Below, in pieces: positions 60,410 through 64,000 of a stretch of 64,000 bases of DNA. The position numbers and the translations under genes were made by a program. The DNA comes from JADJOM01 sp963817435. GTDB lineage: Bacteria > Gemmatimonadota > Gemmatimonadetes > Gemmatimonadales > GWC2-71-9. Under the pieces are notes generated by a model. It was not told the origin of the DNA. It saw only the letters and a list, made by a program, of their open reading frames with translations, and ran no database searches. The first letter of the stretch is position 1, and each line of letters begins with the position of its first letter. Location: assembly GCA_963817435.1 (NCBI GenBank), contig CAWFNY010000001.1:186001-250000 (forward strand), in the 5' to 3' direction.

Positions 60410-60749
60410 CTGCATCTTCTGCAAGATCGCAAGCGGCGAGATTCCCGCGAAGATCGCCAGGCGCAGCGCGGACGCGGTGGCGTTTCACGACCTGACTCCC
60501 CAGGCGCCGGTGCACGTGCTCGTCATTCCGACGAAGCACTTCAGCTCGGCCCGCGATGCCCGCGGCGCCGCTGGTGAGGCGGTGCTCGGCCGGCTCGTCG
60601 CGTTCGCGACCGAGGTGGCCACGGAGCTGGGCCTCGACGCCCGCGGCTACCGGCTGGTGACCAACACCGGACCGGACGGCGGACAGTCGGTGTTCCACTT
60701 CCACCTGCATCTGCTCGGCGGGCGACCGCTGGGGTGGCCCCCGGGGTAG
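60402..60749 (+). CDS. HIT-family nucleotide hydrolase (HinT-like)
   Basis: A 115-residue HIT protein of the HinT branch, which cleaves purine nucleoside phosphoramidates. N-terminal CIFCKIASGEIPAKI zinc-like pair, then VLVIPTKHFSS and the histidine triad HFHLHLLGG with catalytic His. Physiological substrate is not defined in most bacteria. Last gene of the hemW-to-HIT run; its stop lies at the edge of the palindrome at 60749. Confidence 0.92.
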   Translation: MADCIFCKIASGEIPAKIARRSADAVAFHDLTPQAPVHVLVIPTKHFSSARDARGAAGEAVLGRLVAFATEVATELGLDARGYRLVTNTGPDGGQSVFHFHLHLLGGRPLGWPPG

Positions 60750-60768
60750 GGCGACCGGCCGGTCGCCC
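60747..60768. repeat. Palindrome at end of HIT gene, copy of the 3370 element
   Basis: GGGCGACCGG / CCGGTCGCCC is a perfect 20-base palindrome at 60749-60768, preceded by TA so that the HIT stop TAG is its left edge. It matches the element at 3370-3395 in arm sequence and in holding the stop codon. Probably also terminates the upstream operon. Confidence 0.75.
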
Positions 60769-60794
60769 CCGCTCGCGGTGGGCCACCAGCGCCA

Positions 60795-61658
60795 ATGCCA
60801 ACCATGGCGAACTCCTTCGGCTCCTACCTCAAGGCCGCGTTCAACGCCCGGCCCTTCGGGATGTTCGTCGCGCCCAACTGGATCGGGCTCGGCGTCTTCG
60901 GGCTGCTCGGCCTGACCAATCCCGGCTTCTGGCTGATCGGCGCCGGCGTCGAACTCGCCTATCTCTTCGGCCTCGCCACCAACGGCCGCTTCCAGCGGGC
61001 CGTCTCGTCAGGCGTCTCGGCCGGCACCGAGCAGGAATGGAAGGCGAGGCTCGACGCCATGGTCCGCCGCCTCTCCGACGCCGACCAGGCGCGCTATGTC
61101 GCCTTCGTCTCCCGCTGTCGCGCCATTCTCGACCAGTTCCAGCAGCAGGATCCGAGCGGCGCGAGCAGCGCGGTGCAGGGGGAGAATCTCGGCAAGCTCA
61201 CCTGGGTCTACGTCCGGCTCCTGCTGGCGCGCCGCGCCATCAGCCGGGTGCTCAAGGAGCCCGCGCTCGGCGAAACCCAGGAAATCGAGGCCCGGCTCAC
61301 GGACCTGCAGCTCCGGCTCAAGGATCCCGCCCTGCACGAGGATCTCCGCAAGAGCCTCTCCAGTCAGGCGGACATCCTCGGTCAGCGGGTCGCACAGCGG
61401 AAAGAGGGGCGCGAGAAGCTCGACTTCCTCGAGGCGGAGATCCTCAGGATCCAGGAGCAGATCGAACTGCTCCGCGAGCAGGCCGCGCTCTCCACGGACG
61501 CCGACGGGATGTCCGCCCGGCTCGACGAAATCACCCACAGTCTCGGTGGCGCCTCGCAATGGCTCAGCGACCAGCAGAAGCTGCTCGGGTCGTTCGACGA
61601 CCTGCTCGATGAGCCGCCCGCCGCCGCCGCCCGCGCCACGCTCCGGGAGTCCCGATGA
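60795..61658 (+). CDS. Membrane-associated coiled-coil protein in PspA/AAA+ operon
   Basis: A 287-residue protein. Residues 1-65 hold two hydrophobic segments (FVAPNWIGLGVFGLLGL; FWLIGAGVELAYLFGL), likely a membrane hairpin with both ends in the cytoplasm. The remainder is helical and charged with two coiled-coil stretches (about 120-175 and 190-245; DPALHEDLRKSLSSQADIL, ILRIQEQIELLREQAAL). No enzyme motif. An ATG 9 bases further on is an equally good start. It overlaps the AAA+ gene by 4 bases, so is made in step with it. It could anchor the ATPase at the membrane; that is inference. Confidence 0.78.
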   Translation: MPTMANSFGSYLKAAFNARPFGMFVAPNWIGLGVFGLLGLTNPGFWLIGAGVELAYLFGLATNGRFQRAVSSGVSAGTEQEWKARLDAMVRRLSDADQARYVAFVSRCRAILDQFQQQDPSGASSAVQGENLGKLTWVYVRLLLARRAISRVLKEPALGETQEIEARLTDLQLRLKDPALHEDLRKSLSSQADILGQRVAQRKEGREKLDFLEAEILRIQEQIELLREQAALSTDADGMSARLDEITHSLGGASQWLSDQQKLLGSFDDLLDEPPAAAARATLRESR

Positions 61659-63373
61659 CCAGCACCCTGCCGCCGTGGGCCACCGAGATGCGGGATCTCT
61701 TCCGCGCCGGGGCATCCGCCCAGTTCATCCTCCACGGCAACATCTTCGACGCCGTCCCGCATGAAGGACGGATGCTCGCGGTCCGCTCGTTCCTCGACGA
61801 GGTGATGTTCGCGGGCTATGACGTGGTGCTGCACTACGACCGGAGCCGCGGCATCCGCGCGGTGAAGGGCGGCGAGGACTGGGCCGAGTGGCTGCGTGGC
61901 GCCCTCGGCGACGACAGCCGCAACCAGACCTACCTGCGCGAGCCGGGCGCCGCGCTGGAACTGATCGACCGCTACCTGCTCCGCACCCTCAACCTGCAGG
62001 CGATCAACGATCCCGCCGCCAAGGCCCGCAAGCTCGCCGTCGTGGTCGACTTCGCCGAGTTCGTCGTGCCCCGCGGCGACGCGGTGTCCCTCGGCGGGGC
62101 CTTCAGCGCCAACGTCGTGAAGGTGCTCGGCTGGGCGAACGATCCGTCGATCATGCACGCCAACATCATCACGGTCCTGCTCACCGAGGGGCTCAATGAC
62201 CTGAACGAACTGGTCGCCCAGAATCCGCATGCCGTCACCCTGCATGTGCCGCTGCCGGACGAGACGGAAATGCGGGAGTATCTCGATGCGCTGGTGCAGA
62301 CGGAGTTTCCCGACCTCCCGTCGCGGAGCGACGTCCCGCTCGACGCGCTCGCGCGCCGGCTGACCGGGATCTCGAGAGTCGGCGCGCGGCGGGTGCTGGC
62401 GCTGGCGCTCAAGGGTGGCGAACGCATCACGGTGCAGTGGCTCAGCCGGATGAAGAAGGAGACCATCGAGCGCGAGTGTCAGGGGCTGCTCGAGTTTATC
62501 GAGTCGGACTTTACGCTCGACAACGTCGCCGGGCTTGATGCCGTGCGGGCGTGGCTGCGCGAGGATGCCGAGCTGCTCCGGCGCGGGGCGTTCCGCGCTC
62601 TGCCGATGGGCTACCTGATCGCCGGGCGGATCGGCACCGGCAAGACCTTTCTCGTCACCTGCTGGGCCGGCGAGCTGGGCATCCCGTGCGTGGTACTGAA
62701 GAACTTCCGCGACCGGTGGGTCGGCGCGACGGAGACCAACCTCGAGAAGATCTTCGCGGTGCTGCGGGCCCTGGGACAGGTCGTGGTCTTCGTCGACGAG
62801 GCGGACCAGGCCGCGGGCAAGCGCGAGGGTGGCGACGGCGACAGCGGACTCTCCGGCCGGGTCTACTCGATGCTGGCGAAGGAGATGTCCGACACCCGCA
62901 ACCGGGGCAGGATCATCTGGGTCTTCGCGACCTCGCGCCCCGACCTGCTGGAGGTCGACCTCAAGCGCCAGGGACGCCTCGACGTGCACATCCCGCTCTT
63001 CCCGCCGGAGACGGCCGAGGAGCGCCGCGCGCTGCTGCGTGCCGTGGCGAGGAAGGTCGAAGTGCCGCTGGGCGAGAGCGACCTTCCCGAGCTGCCGGAG
63101 CATCTGACGCTCGGTGGCAACGAAATCGAAGGTGTCTTCGTACGGGGACTCAGGACCTGGGAGCTGAGCGCCGAGCCCCGGCGCCCGCTCCGCGAAATCC
63201 TGGTCGAGGTGTTCCGCGACGTGCGCCCCAGCGCCCACACCAGGAAGCTCGAGTTCATGGATCTGGTGGCGGTCAAGGAATGCACCGACATCCGGTTTCT
63301 GCCGGCGCGGTACCGTGATCTGGCGCCGGAAGACATCGAACAGCAGATCGAGGCGTTGCGCCGGTTCATCTAG
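61655..63373 (+). CDS. AAA+ ATPase with degenerate N-terminal AAA-like domain
   Basis: A 572-residue cytoplasmic ATPase. Residues 1-275 look like an AAA-type domain without a Walker A (FILHGNIFDAVPHEGRM; LAVVVDFAEFVVPRGD). Residues 285-480 form a classical AAA domain: Walker A GRIGTGKTF at 324-332, VLKNFRDRWVGATETNLEKI, Walker B VVFVDEADQA, sensor-1 FATSRPDLLEVD and an Arg pair near DTRNRGRI. The layout recalls Ycf46-like ATPases and, in the active domain, the classical AAA group that includes Vps4. It lies 4 bases overlapping the coiled-coil gene and 81 bases ahead of the PspA gene. Confidence 0.87.
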   Translation: MTSTLPPWATEMRDLFRAGASAQFILHGNIFDAVPHEGRMLAVRSFLDEVMFAGYDVVLHYDRSRGIRAVKGGEDWAEWLRGALGDDSRNQTYLREPGAALELIDRYLLRTLNLQAINDPAAKARKLAVVVDFAEFVVPRGDAVSLGGAFSANVVKVLGWANDPSIMHANIITVLLTEGLNDLNELVAQNPHAVTLHVPLPDETEMREYLDALVQTEFPDLPSRSDVPLDALARRLTGISRVGARRVLALALKGGERITVQWLSRMKKETIERECQGLLEFIESDFTLDNVAGLDAVRAWLREDAELLRRGAFRALPMGYLIAGRIGTGKTFLVTCWAGELGIPCVVLKNFRDRWVGATETNLEKIFAVLRALGQVVVFVDEADQAAGKREGGDGDSGLSGRVYSMLAKEMSDTRNRGRIIWVFATSRPDLLEVDLKRQGRLDVHIPLFPPETAEERRALLRAVARKVEVPLGESDLPELPEHLTLGGNEIEGVFVRGLRTWELSAEPRRPLREILVEVFRDVRPSAHTRKLEFMDLVAVKECTDIRFLPARYRDLAPEDIEQQIEALRRFI

Positions 63374-63454
63374 CGATTGGTCTTTGACAAGCTCCCCGGT
63401 GGCTTCGATCTTATCGCAGCATCCGGGGGCTGGCATCTCACGTCAGGAGGAATC

Positions 63455-64000
63455 ATGGGCCTCTTCGCCCGCGTCGGTCGTCTCTTCCGCGGTTTCGTCG
63501 GCCTCTTCATCAGTGGACTCGAGGAGTCGAACCCCGAGGCGCTGATGGATTCGGCGCGCCAGGAGTTCCGCGAGAAGATGGCGCAGTACAACCAGGCGCT
63601 TGCGCGGATGGCCGGAGTCGCGGAGCGGCTCAAGGGCCAGGTCAAGATGAAGACCCAGAAGGCCCAGGACCTGGAGCGCCGGATCCTCGCCAACCATTCG
63701 GCCGGCAACATGGACCTGGCCGGCAGCCTCGCGAGGGAGCTGCAGGAGCTCAAGGCCGATCTCGCCACGGACACCGCCGAACTGTCGGAGTCGGAGGAGG
63801 CCTACTCCCAGAATCTCCGTCAGGCGAAGGTGGTCCAGAAGGAGTTCGAGGACAAGATCAAGCGCCTCGAGAAGCAGCTCGACCAGGTCAAGGTGAAGGA
63901 GGCCCAGGCGGAAGCGGCCGGTGCCCTCAGCAACGCCACCTTCAAGGTCGGCGATCTCGGCGACACGATGAAGACCGTGGACGACGTCCTGCAGAAGCGC
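63455..64000 (+). CDS. PspA/IM30 family protein (C-terminus beyond window)
   Basis: Membrane-remodelling coiled-coil protein of the PspA/Vipp1 family, which belongs to the ESCRT-III superfamily. Strong ribosome site AGGAGG 6 bases before ATG 63455. About 182 residues are visible: amphipathic start GLFARVGRLFRGFVGLFISG, then long helices (PEALMDSARQEFREKMAQYN; FEDKIKRLEKQLDQVKVKEA). The family acts on stressed or curved inner membranes. With an ATPase and a membrane coiled-coil protein directly upstream, the three probably act together. Confidence 0.88.
   Translation, partial: MGLFARVGRLFRGFVGLFISGLEESNPEALMDSARQEFREKMAQYNQALARMAGVAERLKGQVKMKTQKAQDLERRILANHSAGNMDLAGSLARELQELKADLATDTAELSESEEAYSQNLRQAKVVQKEFEDKIKRLEKQLDQVKVKEAQAEAAGALSNATFKVGDLGDTMKTVDDVLQKR

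Noticed and set aside
61382..63436. A 684-codon reverse-strand ORF opposite the AAA+ gene
   Set aside because: Shadow of the AAA+ gene, which has full Walker motifs on the forward strand.
1..64000. CRISPR arrays, insertion sequences, integrases or phage genes
   Set aside because: No regularly spaced direct repeats, transposase or integrase motifs were found.

Overview
The window is GC-rich, densely coded chromosomal DNA with no insertion sequence, phage gene, rRNA or CRISPR array. Gene content suggests a Gram-negative, outer-membrane bacterium. It has ADP-heptose and capsule genes, SLBB export, TonB-receptor and Wzi-like barrels, a DUF5916 outer-membrane protein, and a giant zinc-ribbon/kinase/Ig-like/RCC1 protein. 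This mix is typical of Gemmatimonadota; that placement is inference from gene style, not from a marker gene.

Layout. (1) 1-9403: surface-polysaccharide block: gmhA (cut by the window edge), gmhB, a membrane nucleotide-sugar 4,6-dehydratase, an SLBB export protein, two glycosyltransferases and wecB. (2) 9394-12103: tRNA-Ile2(CAT), an FHA/lytic-transglycosylase fusion 8 bases behind it, and a coiled-coil lipoprotein. (3) 12320-23835: a stress island. It holds a small membrane protein, a VIT-family transporter, a two-domain cupredoxin lipoprotein, a reverse-strand operon BON - phosphoribosyltransferase - FtsH - hydrolase, a HemG-like flavodoxin operon, and a forward operon of HPF/cold-shock fusion - CBS - helix-hairpin-helix - eRF1-like protein. 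(4) 24020-27864: a BlaI repressor, an M56 (BlaR1-type) metalloprotease whose sensor domain is replaced by HEAT repeats, and a separate exported HEAT protein. The last two end in the same Trp/Pro-rich tail, and BlaI-type palindromes lie before blaI and before the HEAT gene. (5) 27935-41392: DUF5916 protein, Na+/H+ antiporter, a Kir-like channel with an abnormal selectivity filter, a Ca2+-type P-ATPase, a VTT/DedA-like protein, a diguanylate cyclase, a cyclophilin, a Cys-rich small protein and a TonB receptor with a Met-rich loop. (6) 41478-46569: tRNA-Val(CAC), heptose-7-phosphate kinase, Wzi-like barrel, metallo-beta-lactamase-fold protein, asparaginase. (7) 46624-60749: CMD-like protein, obg, dprA, the giant kinase, a wrecked barrel gene, then a tight run hemW - hrcA - dnaJ - prmA - rsmE - HIT. 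(8) 60795-64000: membrane coiled-coil protein, AAA+ ATPase and a PspA/IM30 protein (cut by the edge), resembling a bacterial ESCRT-III-like protein with its own ATPase.

Several clearly conserved genes carry single-base frameshifts (glycosyltransferase near 8450, 8615 and 9332; ftsH near 15750; BON gene near 18455; Kir-like near 32377; metallo-beta-lactamase-fold gene near 44417). Most look like one extra base, so sequencing or assembly error is a serious possibility and should be excluded before any of them is called a pseudogene. The candidates most worth following are the PspA/AAA+/coiled-coil set, the BlaI/M56-HEAT/HEAT set, and the Kir-like channel with the GVGAG filter.
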